From Parelaphostrongylus tenuis (Eukaryota; Nematoda; Chromadorea; Rhabditida; Metastrongylidae), in assembly GCA_019055375.1 (NCBI GenBank), contig JAHQIW010007289.1, forward strand, positions 17,680-81,679: DNA of 64,000 nt. Reading direction: 5' to 3'. The position numbers were made by a program, and so were the translations under genes. The notes beneath the pieces were generated by a model. The model saw only the letters and a list, made by a program, of their open reading frames with translations. It was not told the DNA's origin and did not search any database. This document shows, piece after piece, positions 43,740 through 55,437 of this stretch (the stretch's first letter is position 1; each line of letters begins with the position of its first letter).

Positions 43740-44230
43740 AGATTTTGGCAGCCTAGTTTGGCGCTGAGATTTCAGCAGCCTCTCTGTACTCATCCAACCT
43801 GGCGTTGATGAACTCGGGGCTCTTTCGGGGCCAGAGGATAAGGCCCATATTTATTGCTATTCTTAGCATTTTGATACTCAGCGCATAGCTCGCCAGGCTC
43901 CAGGACGTGGGGGCTGGGTACTCACGAGTAGCTTGCCAGTCTCTCTCGAGAGAGCGGTGGGGAGCTAATTTGTTGGAGGCGCTGCTAACCGCCTCCCATG
44001 TACTTCCCAGCTCCTTGATTGCAGGCTTTTGGCAGACTTGACTCGTGGAGATAGAGTTTCGTCAAATCGGCGCTGCAAAAGCAGGGAACTTATGCCCTCA
44101 TCTACCTGCGTCTCTGGGAAGCACGCGACCGCTTCTGGTTCGCATTGAGTTTCCCAGTCACCGCCTGGGGAGAGCCGCGTGTCCTCGCGGCAACCGGTGG
44201 GGTCCCTCAAGGAGTCAAGTTGTGGAAAGA
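43740..44230 (-). other. GC-rich 5' region of the RTE LINE
   Basis: Markedly richer in G+C than the surrounding DNA (e.g. ccgcctggggagagccgcgt). It directly precedes the endonuclease start on the minus strand, as expected for a LINE 5' UTR with an internal promoter. Promoter activity is inference. Confidence 0.5.
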
Positions 44231-45645
44231 AGATTAGGTTTGCAGATTAAAATCAGTTCTGTCATCCGCACCTTTTTGAATTCCTTGAGAAAACGGCCTT
44301 TTGCGTTTCTCAAGCTTTGTATTTATTTATATCTCAAATCTCAAAAATTTCACGGTGCAATATACTTCCGATATGGCTTTATTGTTGCGCTGTAAGAGCA
44401 AAACAAAATTATGTCCTTTATCGGATTTTTTTCGCTGGCCAATACTTTTCCTTCAATCGTTTAGCAGTAATTCGCTAGCTTAAACCTTGTCTGATTCCGA
44501 TAATGTTGCTAAGGATTTGAAAAATACTTCTATTGCGTTAAGCCAAAAGAATGTTGAGTTTGGCGCAGCCCGACATCGAGATCAAACACCTCCTTTTGCC
44601 GCTGAGACACCCTGTATAATATATATAATACGTAAGATCAATCGCATAGTATATATAACTGATGTAATAGCCGTTAGCCAAGTAGGCGGAAATCGACATT
44701 AGTCACTTTTGCGTAGAGCGTAATTAAACTCGCCCTCGATACTACTATATGTGGGGGTAAAGACACCGTACAAGAGATTGCTTCACAAGAAAGGCACCGT
44801 GCTACTCATGATGCGGAAAGGCTGAAACATGTATCTTGCACGTTATAAATAGCCATAGCGGACCTCATAGAAGGCCTAAACTTTGGTATCAAGATGTATT
44901 ATATATTGAATTATTCAATCAACATTTCCTCTATCTAAATGAAAATCGTCCAGCTGATCTATTCTGTAAGAATTATGAAAATTCCGCAAACCGTAAGTCT
45001 TCAAAATTTAAATCGGAATCGCCAATAAAACCGTCTGCATAAGGATTGCGTGACATGGCTATCGCATCAGTGGAGATGAGACTGCATCAGTTATGCGTCA
45101 AAATACCTAGTCTTTCAGAAAGCACTGAAGCATTGTAGATTAAGGATCAAAGAAATAATAGTAGGAATGTCTCAATGATGAAATGGTCACGCAATTCAGA
45201 TTTATTTATGTGACAGCAAATGTTATGGTTTTCCAGGTCAGAAGTTGAACAGTAGGCTTTCTTCAATGGGGAGACATTTTGAGTGCTTTAGAATGGATTT
45301 TTGCTAGCTATCGAGAATGATAACTGAATATTTGAAAATGTTGTTTGCGGCTAGAGTGATATGTAGACAATATTTCCTAGACTCAGTCAGCTCCTTAGAA
45401 GATATGTACCAACTAACTTCTAATTGTTACAAAAAAGGAAAGCTTTTTTTGGTCAGCTGAATGCCTAGCTGAGATATTAGTTATATTCATTGTCATCATG
45501 GCAACAATGTTGGTTTTCATCTACATCGGCAAAAAAATTGAGTCATTTTTATAGTTTTTTCTGAACCCATAGCATTATGCTCATTGGGAAGTGTTGATGA
45601 AGAGGAACGCTGACTGATAACACATGATAGCCTGATTTTAGCATG
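44231..45645. other. No recognisable gene; one hammerhead-like remnant
   Basis: Frames up to 71 codons. Aside from the remnant at 44,795-44,842 nothing is recognised. Confidence 0.4.
44795..44842 (+). ncRNA. Hammerhead-like remnant
   Basis: Outer helix CGTGC (44,798-44,802) with GCACG (44,838-44,842). The core box reads CTCATGA (third residue mutated). A weak helix, then GAAA (44,824-44,827), stem III ACATGT and a GTA triplet follow. It shares the leader caccgtgctact with phrases at 32.7 kb and partly 53.3 kb. Confidence 0.45.
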
Positions 45646-45647
45646 AA

Positions 45648-46180
45648 TTTGGAGGGAAAGAAAAAAAAAAGAAAAAAAAAATAGGAAAAATAAGAGGAGG
45701 AATAGAAAAGATAAATAAGAATACAGAAAAGATAAAGTCAACATAAAATAGGGAAAGAAGGAAAGGGACATGAATAAAGGAACTTGGTAGAAAAAAAAAA
45801 ATAAACGAGCAGCGAAAGATGGGAATAGACAAAAAGAAAGAAGAATAGAGAACGAATAACAAAATAAAAAATGAAAAACAAAAAAAATAAAAAATAAAAA
45901 TAATAAAGATAAAAAAAATAACCCGAATATGACACAAAAAGAGAAATAGAAAGAAAGGAAGAAAAGAAATACAAAAAAAGGAAGAAAATGAATAAAAAAT
46001 AGGAATAAAATGAGAGAATAGAAAATAAACATGGAAGAATAACAAATAAAATGGAAGTAAGAGAAATAAACATAAAAGAAGAAAATAAAAATGGAAAAGG
46101 AAAAAGAAATATGAAAAAAAAAAAGGAAATAATGGGAATCTAGAAATAAGAAAGGACGGAAAGAAAGACATAAATAATAC
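45648..46180 (+). repeat. Homopurine (A/G-rich) tract, ~530 bp
   Basis: Almost only A and G on the plus strand, with rare T, in variants of gaaaagaaat, aaataaaaat and gaaagaaagg. The 290-codon minus-strand frame that crosses it (45,517-46,389) is Phe/Ser/Leu-rich purely because of this composition and is not a gene. Confidence 0.9.
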
Positions 46181-47617
46181 AAGAATAACCCTATTAGTTG
46201 CATATGATACAATCTGGCTTGGAGGCACTTTTGCAAAACTTTTGAACACACCAAAAAAATCAAGTATAGCACTAGGCGTCCACCACTATTTAAGCAGACA
46301 ATTGCCAGGTGATGGGTTTTCGGACAACTTTTATTACATTTGTCAAGCCAACTCTCAATTTTGGAGTGAAGAAGTCTATAATTCAACATGGATCAGAGCA
46401 AAACTCTATTAGGCAACTTGCTCAGAAACTCCTGTAAGGACAAGACGGAAATTTAGGTGTCTTGACAAAAAAATTTTCACATTTTTCAATGAAGGCCCTT
46501 TTATGTCATATCATGGTAACACAATATCAAATTATTATATTTTATGCACAACTCGTCAACCTTCCACAGCCAAACAATCTCACCTGATTTCCTAGTCGAC
46601 CGCAATTCAAATGAAGTCCAACGTATTCTCGATGTTTAGTTTTTGCCACTTTCAGGTTGCATTGATACCAAATTATTGCGAGAAATTCCATGGTCAATAG
46701 AGCAGTGAACAAATAGTAACATGCTGATTTTTTCATCATCTAAAGTTTACTGTACAGTAAACGAAATATAAAAAAACATATTTCTTAGCGTTTTGATGGA
46801 AAAGTTAAAGGAGAAGTTTTTGTCTCTTTGAAGAGCACATCGGTAAAACAACTCAATTTTTTGCGCTTTATTCTCTAGCTTTGCCTTCAACGGTATGCTC
46901 AGTAAGATTATACATGAGAATGTAAACGCGCTTTGATTAGTAAAAGAAACGACTGATAATACTGACTGAAGCAGTGAAATAGAATTCATTCACGCATCTT
47001 TTAAGAGCAAACACGATAAAATTGAAGGTTTTGCCTAACTCCGCAGTAATACCCCATCCATTCCATCTCATTAGAAGTACTACCTGGATGCATTGTTTCC
47101 ATATAACGGTATGCAGGCAATAAATCAAGAGAATGTTTTCTATATTTTTACACAACTTTGAAGTTACTATATGTCGATCACAGAGTGAGAAGGGTTGATG
47201 CAATTTGTGATGAGCTAGAAACCGAAACATCTAATGAAAGTTATTATTAGCCTTCTACCGAGCTCAAAGAGATGGAATACACATTAAATCCAAATCCACA
47301 TGGATTTACACTTCATATCTCTCTCTCTCTCTCTCTCTCTCGCTTTCTCTCTCTTGAGTAATTGTTAAACAATCTTTGTCCTCATTCCACGATTTTCATG
47401 TTTCTCTTTATTCATTCGCTCAGTTTTCACTATTAACGCTGCTTCACGCAGTCTTCAACAGTACTTTGATGACACTTTTTTCTTAATCCTGTCCTTCATC
47501 ATGTCTCTTTATTGAATAGCGGGCGATGTTGGTTGTCAAACGTTTTTACTGCACAGAGTCTGACAGTAGCAGTGAAACTGTGGATAGCCTGTAGAATGGC
47601 GAAGCACTGAGTGTATC
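46181..47617. other. No recognisable gene
   Basis: AT-rich; frames of 65-97 codons on the minus strand without motifs. Contains one CT microsatellite. Confidence 0.4.
47318..47354 (+). repeat. (CT)n microsatellite
   Basis: About 37 bp of tctctc with one interruption (cgcttt). Confidence 0.95.
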
Positions 47618-47850
47618 TGTAACCAATAATGTGGAGTGCTGTGCAAAAACATTTGCGTCAACCGGGATTCAAACCCAGATCTCACTCTATCACGGAAGCG
47701 TGTGCAGGACCATTTCACCACCGACAGCCGTCTTGCCCAGCACTCTTTTTACGCTGCAACGCGTTACCTGCTAGTGCTGTGCAAAACGAGCGTCAATGGT
47801 GCAACGGTTCAGCCACGCCCGAGATTACAGCATTTGGCAGTGTTTTAATA
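47618..47850. repeat. tRNA-like repeat (family 2), inverted pair, truncated
   Basis: A minus-oriented tRNA-like unit (47,655-47,733; reverse B-box GGGATTCAAACCC) is followed by linker words (ctttttacgctgcaac, gcgttacctg). A plus-oriented unit (GAGCGTCAATGGTGCAACGG) then decays after ~50 bp. It lacks tail modules and a visible TSD. Confidence 0.65.
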
Positions 47851-49555
47851 GTTTCATATCGATCGAAAAAATACCACTGTATCACAATCTCCGAAATCAT
47901 TTTGTGTTCTTTCTGGTAAGGAGGGAAAAACGAGAAGCTGATTTTATTCGCTGGAGAGGAACTTTTCGCAGGAGTATTAGTGGCCACTCGAAAGCTGAGA
48001 CTTGCGGCCACAGCCCATGCTGCTCGCTGTGTGCAACTGGACGTCTCTGCCAATCCAAAATTGGGGTTTTGCCACCAAAGAGAAACGCGCTTAGTCGTCA
48101 GTCACAAGCATACTCTGCGTCTGGTCATCCGCTGAGCAATGGAATTAAGGGTGAACTTTATATTGCGCAGAATTTGTTGAGAGGTCGGTTTGGCGCAGTT
48201 GTAATGGTACTGCTTATCAGGAGCGTGATAGTAGTACGATACTATTTCGTACATATCATTTCTCTTATGCCTGTGGTCTAAGAGAAGTTTTCCAGAGTTA
48301 ATCAAGAACAATCAATCTATGACATTCACGTAAGAGCGCTCCTGCACGCTAATAAAGCAGCTTCAGGATGTATCAACTCGAGCAAACTTTGGCGACATTA
48401 AAAAAACATGATGAAAAGCCCTTACAACAACCGAACCCACACGTGAAAAAATTAGGGCTTTATGTGGATGACAAACGAGCAAATGAGTCAACGTGTTTGA
48501 AATCCTCACAGTTGAAATGGAAACTGGGTCGTATAAATTGGGTACCGTGAGTGTGCAGACTAGTTTCATTCAACTCTGAGTTCACACCTTGAATTAGGCG
48601 TCAAAGGATCAACAGATCTCTAAGGACGCGTCATGTATTTGATTTCACTCGTAGCATCATGGAAATGATTGAACGGATATTAAGCTAATATAATAACCTA
48701 ATGGGTCTATCATATATCATTTAAATGTGCTTGTTTGTGCTTGATGACGTGATCATAACAGAAAAGTCGCTGATCTCGGAGAGCAGGGTCAAGCAAAGAG
48801 CGAATGCTTCTTGTCGAGACATCATTAGCCATTGTTTTACAGTCTGTCTAGACATATTCATAATAAAAACTATGTTACACCCGACTTATGAAAACTTTTT
48901 CTGTTTCAGTTCTTCAAGGTGGAAAAAATCATCTAATCATCTTTATGAGAGTCTTCCAGTGAAAAGTTGTCCAAAATATTGGAGAAGGCTTATAGTATAA
49001 AGTGCTCATCAGTAAATCATAACAAGAAGCGAATGAAGCTTGACGCAATTGAAATAACTGAAAATCAGGATAAGTCGGCGGCATTTGCGCTTGATCATGC
49101 TGTAAAAATGTGATTTGAAATCAAGTGTAAGAAAAGCGGAAGGAAAGGTCAACGCTTCGTTAGACCACGCACTACTACTGATAGGATTGTGAGTCACTGG
49201 TTCGAAAGCCATGCCGAAGACAATACAGGATGTCGAGGTCAACCTTACTCACTGGTCAGTAGCTTTTGACGAAGACTTTGGCCCCACGATCTCGAAGTTC
49301 ATCGGATGCTAGTATCAGAGATTTGGAGCTGACATTTAGATACGGCCGTCGCACCACTCATAAATGCTTGCCATATAAATGAATTGAACTACCGCCAAGT
49401 GATGTTACAACAGACATTTTGTTCCGAGATCATCACGAGGCGCTGCAGACGTCCATCTGCGAAAGTCCTTCGCTGCGAGCATAGAGGCAGGACTTCTTAA
49501 GTTGGTCAAACATTTAGAGATGAGTCCTAGGTCCAATACAAAGACACAAATACCA
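47851..49555. other. No recognisable gene
   Basis: A plus-strand frame of 161 codons crosses 47,796-48,281 but begins inside a tRNA-like repeat and has no motif. Nothing else is recognised. Confidence 0.4.
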
Positions 49556-50085
49556 CACTTAGTGGCTGCTTCATGGATTCTCTAGCTCAACTAAAACCAA
49601 CGTTCCGCGCTGCGAACTCTACGCTTCCGGTTCTCTGGAATCGGCATAGCATGCTAATTGTGAAATGCTCGACAGCAATCAGACATTCAATGCCAAAGTC
49701 TACGGGAGCCAAATTCAGACGTTGATGGCAGCAGAGCGAGCCTTGAGGACTTGGAATTGCCCTTTTTAAATACCGCTCGACCTCACATCGCAAGTCAACT
49801 CGTCACATTCCGGAAAACTGGGCTGCACCAAGGCACCACATCAAGCGTCTAGCCCAGATTGCTTCCTGACATTATTATCTCTTTACCGCCTTGCCGCAGC
49901 ATATTCTAAAGAAAAGTTTGCAGCCAAGAATGATCCTGGTAATGGCATTCCATAAGGTTCTCGTTGCGGAGTGCCGGAAAGTGTTGGGGAGAGGAGTCAG
50001 CCCCACGCGCGCAGCGACGAACATTACAATTACTCAGCCTTACGGCGCCTCCGCCTCCTTCTTTGGTCCGTAGTCTCATTTCTGT
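49556..50085. other. GC-rich block of unknown origin
   Basis: Noticeably richer in G+C than its flanks, ending cggcgcctccgcctccttct. No protein domain is recognisable in either strand. It resembles the kind of sequence found in LINE 5' regions, but I found no second copy in the window. Confidence 0.3.
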
Positions 50086-50699
50086 GATAAAGGCATCCAA
50101 TATTTGCTCAGCAAATTGTTGCATATCATTAATTATGATAATGACTGTATTGTCAATATTTCTTCAAAAGATTGTTATTCATATTTACAAAAATGTGGAA
50201 ATGCTAAAGAACTTTTATCAGAACCCATTACATTAAAGAAATTCATATATGGTCGGAAGACATTCATTCTGATTTCAGGAAAGAATCGTAACTTACACAA
50301 GACCTGGCACACATAGTTTAGGTCAAACACGATTTCAGTTAGTTGTGCAATGCTCTTAAGAATATAAAATTTCTGGGAAACAATCAGTAGCAGAAAGTTC
50401 AACCTTCGGTGGCTTTTTTTTGCCATATTGATGCACATTTTCAGTACATTTCCATTATCCCTACCCTGCCTGAGCCTTTTGGTAAGAACGTAAATTCTGC
50501 TTTTTTCAGAGCGTAAGTAGTTACTAGATAGCTGACATCAAGTGAATCGGGAAGCTATATTTTATCTCATAAATAGCTTATTTATTGCGCTTCAACAGTC
50601 AAAATGAAATTTTGTTCTACGTTCAAGAATTTTTCGTCGAATAAAGTTCTTCTATATTTGGATTAATTGGATTTCTTGAGCAGTCTGTCTTCACAAGTT

Positions 50700-52440
50700 A
50701 TGCGATTCCCAGCACATATTTCATTCGTTCCTCTATTTCGCAACACGCGTCCATGACCGTAGTATGGTTTGGAGATGGCGGCTGGTGCGAATGTTATCCG
50801 TGGCCTGGAAAAAAAATGGAGGCTACGAGTACAGCTCCTTGATTCTTCTAACGAACACGTCCACCCAACTTGTAGGTGGGCATCCTCGAGAACGCTTACA
50901 TTGCCGTGGAATCCACTCTACAGTTCATTTCGTCAATCCGTCGTCTGTACTTCTAAATGTATAATCGGGCCATCTGTGTTTCGCTATAGATGTATAGAAC
51001 TCTGGGTCACGAACATGAGGTGGACTTCGGAGCTAAGCAAGTTTGTTAGATGTGAGCTACACAAATTCGTTAGAATATGGGTGCACCCGACCTTAAGTCC
51101 AGGAAAACGTCGTTCATGCGCTTTGCGAATTGTTCGTAGCACTCTTAACGTGGTCGAAGTATAAGCTCACGTTTCACCTGCACAGCAGAGCGCAGGGAGG
51201 ACCGCTGAATCAAAAAGGTGAGCACGGAGCTTTGGGTCCGTTGGTTGGGCCGGTAGCTTTTTTGAGAGGCCCGAATGCGGCCCATGCTGTTGCCATTCTT
51301 CTATGTAGAGCCTCCTTCTTGTTGCTTACCATGTTCAGTGAATACCCAAAGTACTCATACGAGGTGGTTTTCCAAATCAGAAAACTATCCATTCCAACTT
51401 GTTCATCATTACACCACTGGTTCTTCATGAACTGGGTCTTCATCCTAGTAAAACGCTATCGTGCCTTTTTTTCCGCTTCGTTTACTTTATTCAAACATCG
51501 TCTCTGCTTCGATGGTACTATTCGCAAAGATGACGATTTTGTCCCCCGAAAAGAAGATGTGGCAGTAATTTTCCATCGATACGTATACCCTTCTCGTCCT
51601 GATTGAGTGACTTCATTATCCACGGCAACGCGGTAGTAAATAGCTTCGGCGGTATCGTACCGCCCTGTAGAACCAGTTGTCAATAGGTATGGTAGGGGTG
51701 TCGACAAAAGAGCTGTATTTTCGTTGTGCAGTTTCGATAGAGTCTGACAAAGTTCTTTTATGGACGAATCCACTCCATGATCGACGAGCGCTGATGGGAC
51801 TGCATTCGTTTCGACGCCATCAAACGCTTTTTCATAGTCGACAAATGTTAGAATTAAGGGCTTGTGATGCTGCTGCTAGATTTTGAAGACTTTGATACGG
51901 CTTGGCTATGGTCCACACAGCGGAATCCTTTATAGAAACCTGCTTGATCAACTGGCTGAGTCTCGTCTGAAATTACTGATATGCGCAAAAGCATAATCTT
52001 CGTAGAAAGCTTGTAGGGCACACTCAACAGCGAAATGGACGGTATTTATGAAGATCCCTTCAGTCACCCTTTTTCATGGAGAATCGTTGGGTGCGACGTC
52101 CTCCAGTTGTCCGAAATTTCTCCTTCTCATGGTAGGATGTCATATTTGCAACGAGTAGTACATGCAGATTATGGCCTGCAACTCTTGTCAAGTCGAGTAT
52201 GATGTCATAAAAACCTGGACTTGTGCCATTTTTCATGCTTTCTCTCGCGACTCGTGCTTCAAATGGTAAAATCCTGACTCCCGGGGTTCTGGGATTCGAG
52301 ACGGGGACAGCGGAGCAGAGAAGGTTGGTGTGAAAGTTTTCCGCTATCCATATCCGTCTCATGAGAGGATGTTCTAGCTTTACCATCGCCGTTATCAGAG
52401 ATGCGAGAGGAACACCATATTTGAACAAATTCCAACGGCA
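50700..52440 (-). pseudogene. RTE-clade LINE, second copy, degenerate
   Basis: Minus-strand frames in order: SMKNGTSPGFYDIILDL then NMTSYHEKEKFRTTGG (52,260-52,110); KKGD then HKYRPF (about 52,060); DQAG-like and FVDYEKAF-like remnants around 51,950-51,830; KTQFMKNQWCNDEQV then TSYEYFGYSLNM and RMATAWAAFGPLKKAT (51,440-51,230); and, near 50,960-50,840, CRVDSTAM and PTYKLGGRVR matching the R-P-x-G-R-P-P-T-R-W region. The C-terminal end lies near 50,700. This copy lacks an endonuclease. Its sequence differs from the 41-44-kb RTE, so it is a separate subfamily. Confidence 0.82.
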
Positions 52441-53310
52441 CTCCTAGAGGCTAGATCTTCTTTCTACTGCTTCCAACTGTTTCTTCTATCTGTATCGATG
52501 GAGGTCCTCCTGCAAAGTTTTTTTGCAGCTAGAGGTTATTATCACTCAAACTTAATGTGTTGCAGTAGTATTGAACCTCACTATTATTTTCTTTTCAAGC
52601 AACTCCTCACTGGTAGTGAGATGCGGTTTGAACTTCTTATTCGAGTGATTGAAGCAAACTTGGCACAGTTCTCAAGTCTTTCGACAAGCAGCTCGTATCT
52701 TTGGTCGGATCCCTCTTTATCTACCAGTCATCTTTAAACAGGATTTTGCTTAGAATGTCCTCGCAATAAAACGGCTTGACTAGCCCTTTCCGATCGATGA
52801 AATGACTTATTTTTCAGCGTACGACAAAATCAAATCATCGCGAGAGGAAGGGGGTGATCGAACCTTTTACAGAATGATGAGACCACGGATGTGCCAAGTA
52901 TGCACCATCTTTCTGTCTGTGAGCGAATGGTCGATATCCATATGTGCTGTGCTATAGGGTGACTTCCGTGTCCAGCGCCAGTGGTCTTTCATCTATAAAA
53001 ATGAATTTCGATGCGCTCCAGACACGAAGCGAGCAAAACGATTTCCATTTCTTTCTTTCTCCTATCGAATGATTATCGACTACTTATAGAAGAAACTTTA
53101 TCTGGCGAGAAACTCTCAAATATAGAACAGAATTTTATTGCGACTATTACAGCCCATGAAAGATGCAATCCTGGGATGAAAGTATACCGTATAAATTGTC
53201 GGAATTTCAGTGATATGACAGATATTAGAACTTTGAGAGAAAATCAAAATGCGTCATTCCCACGAGGTAAAAACAAGGTGCCTTCTTCAGAAGAAACTAA
53301 CTGAACTGTA
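52441..53310. other. No recognisable gene
   Basis: Plus-strand frames of 79 and 97 codons (52,498 and 53,011) without recognised motifs. The second runs up to a hammerhead-like phrase at 53,314-53,352 (accgtgatgctgatggg, then ggccgaaacatt). Confidence 0.4.
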
Positions 53311-53422
53311 AACCACCGTGATGCTGATGGGACCAAAAGGCCGAAACATTCCTATAGTACTATGTAAGCTCCATAACAGACCTCATGAAAGGTATGGTGT
53401 AAATATCCATATGTATATCTGT

Positions 53423-53423
53423 T

Positions 53424-53457
<34 letters not shown>
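53423..53457 (+). repeat. (AT)n microsatellite
   Basis: About 35 bp of tata repeats with one atgta interruption. Confidence 0.95.
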
Positions 53458-53468
53458 AAGGATAAAAG

Positions 53469-53769
53469 GATAAAGCTCTTGGCGTTGATCAATCCCTGAG
53501 GGATGCGCCATGCATTCGACCTTCAATTTTTAACTTCGAATGAGGTGATTGAATGCATATCTGGCCTTTACAATGACTCGCGGTGGCCTCCCGCTGAACC
53601 GAGTCAGTGCTGTTTATCCTGCCAGACAAGTGTGGGACCTGTCTGTTACCAATTTTACCGACCCCGGAGGGATGGATGGCTTGGTGAGCGATGAGCGCGA
53701 GATCGAACCATTGACCTCGTGTGCGACGCAGGGCACCTCTAACCACTGCGCCAGCGCCACATGCGCTCA
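53469..53769 (-). repeat. Second tRNA-derived SINE family, copy 2
   Basis: Read on the minus strand: GGCGCAGTGGTTAGAGGTG (A-box), AATGGTTCGATCTCGCG (good B-box), body, and a 3' end atcaacgccaagagcttta. It aligns over its full length with 23,565-23,855. The better B-box makes it the less decayed copy. An AT microsatellite lies 12 bp beyond its 3' end, plausibly grown from the SINE tail. Confidence 0.78.
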
Positions 53770-54719
53770 TTATATATATATCATGTCTTGAGCTGTTAGG
53801 TCTAATAGTATAATGCGTCAGATCCTTTGTGCATTTACACGGTGTCATTACGCTCAAGAAAAAAACTATTCAGCTAATAAATGATGGAACATCTATGCGA
53901 TTTAATTACTGAAAAAGTTGGCGTTACTGATATCCCAAAACTTGCGTTCTTTCATGTAATTTATAATTAATATAAGGCTAAAAGTATTAAGTTCTCCACT
54001 GGCTTTGTGTGTCTCTTCATTCCTTGACTTCAGATCATAGCAGTGTATATGGAAGAATTAAGGAAACCGATATATATCGCAATAAAGGTTGTATGGGTGT
54101 GCGAACGACAAAGAGAAGTAATGTGCGTTCTTCAAAACGCAAAAAAGATTAGCAAATTCTATCTAATAGAACTTGAACACCACAATTGAATCTGTCACGC
54201 TCACCAGTCAATGAATGACTGACAGTTGAAATGTATCATCTTCACAAGCACAGACTTTCGCGGAAGTTAGAAGCAAAGTGAAACAGCTTTCAAAGGACAA
54301 GTGAACTTTCATCACAAATTCATCTGAGCAAATGACTGAACAGAGGGGATCCAATATTCTGAGAAATGAACAAGCTACTATTATAGTCTGCCTTATTAAC
54401 AATAATCAATTAGAGAGTCTCAACTGCTGTAAACTCATTTCTTGGAATATGTTGTGAGATTATAAATATATGAAGAATGTCCTGAAAGCACATGTCACAT
54501 GTATGTGCATCCAATAAACTCATACATATGTAACATGTATTTATACATATCGACATATATATGCAGCCATCAATAAAAATGAATCGTCCTGGCACTAGAC
54601 AGCACTACTTTCCCACCATTTGCTCAAGTTATGACTTGGAAGTAGAGAAGCCATGCATCACATGCGTGGGCGCATCAATACCCTGCTAAGCTAGACTGGG
54701 CTGTCGCAGCGGACTATGG
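53770..54719. other. No recognisable gene
   Basis: AT-rich. Around 54,490-54,545 there is an imperfect hairpin of acatgt/catatg words. No coding motif. Confidence 0.4.
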
Positions 54720-55080
54720 TGACATGGATAATAAGCATGGGATTATCTCATGCTTAACAAATCCCCAGGATTTTCTTTCTGACTCCGTGTTCTAACCAAT
54801 TTATTTGCTAAGTCTTTCTGCTGTCAAATGAAGTAAACGAGGCTGGATTTGTCAATCCGCTTGTTCTCACATCCAAAATCACAATGCTACTTTGTGAGTT
54901 GAGAAATGATCAACACCGATGTAGAATAGATGAGATATTAACATCAGAGAAACATTCCACCTACTCTCATCAATACGCTGGATCGGATCTCCACACGGTA
55001 AAAATCAGTATGCGAGGCTTGTAGTCAATTCACACTTTAGCACTCTATTTGATCCGTTATCACAGGGTTTTTGAATTGCT

Positions 55081-55437
55081 ATGCGGATCCCAGTTCTTCT
55101 AGCATTCAATTCGCTTTCTGCCTTCTTCTTGAATATCGTAGAATACTGCTCAAGCGAATCCCCTTGCATTCTCGAGAATAGCCTTGCTGTGGCTTTCCAT
55201 AGGGCGTTACTGTATAGTCAATTCATGATTACGAAAATCGTGTTATCGTCCAAAGAAGTCCTCCACGGCATTGGAAACTGTTGCCTATTTATTTTCTGTG
55301 CCATTCATCATCTGTACTCTTTACTTGAGTCATTATTGACAAGACTGATAAAGCATGTGGGCAAATGGACAGCCAGAAGCAAAGTAAGACTTGTGGGTTT
55401 TCAAATAATTAATTTAGGCAATATAAACCACATCTAA
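55081..55437 (+). other. Unrecognised 118-codon frame inside left arm
   Basis: Starts MRIPVLLAFNSLSAFFLN. The matching stretch of the right arm (63,020-62,555, minus strand) shows the same words but is split by frameshifts. Hydrophobic, possibly with membrane-like segments, but no family is recognised and part may be chance. Confidence 0.25.

Larger units (their letters stand above)
40925..44230 (-). mobile_element. RTE-clade LINE, most complete copy, degenerate
   Basis: About 3.3 kb on the minus strand with a GC-rich 5' region (44,230-43,740), an APE-type endonuclease (43,735-42,985), RT (about 42,650-41,190) and a C-terminal tail ending YWYPLESFDDQ near 40,930. Length and domain order fit RTE elements, which usually encode one ORF. 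Frameshifts and stops are scattered throughout, so it is inactive. It could have mobilised the SINE families in the window when it was active, but no shared 3' end was found to prove that. Confidence 0.85.

Noticed and set aside
45517..46389. 290-codon minus-strand open frame, the longest in the window
   Set aside because: Composition is Phe/Leu/Ser/Ile-dominated because it crosses a homopurine tract; the overlapping frames in the same tract are equally long. No domain, no start context.
47796..48281. 161-codon plus-strand frame as a gene
   Set aside because: It begins inside a tRNA-like repeat, has no motif, and a competing minus-strand frame of 86 codons overlaps it.
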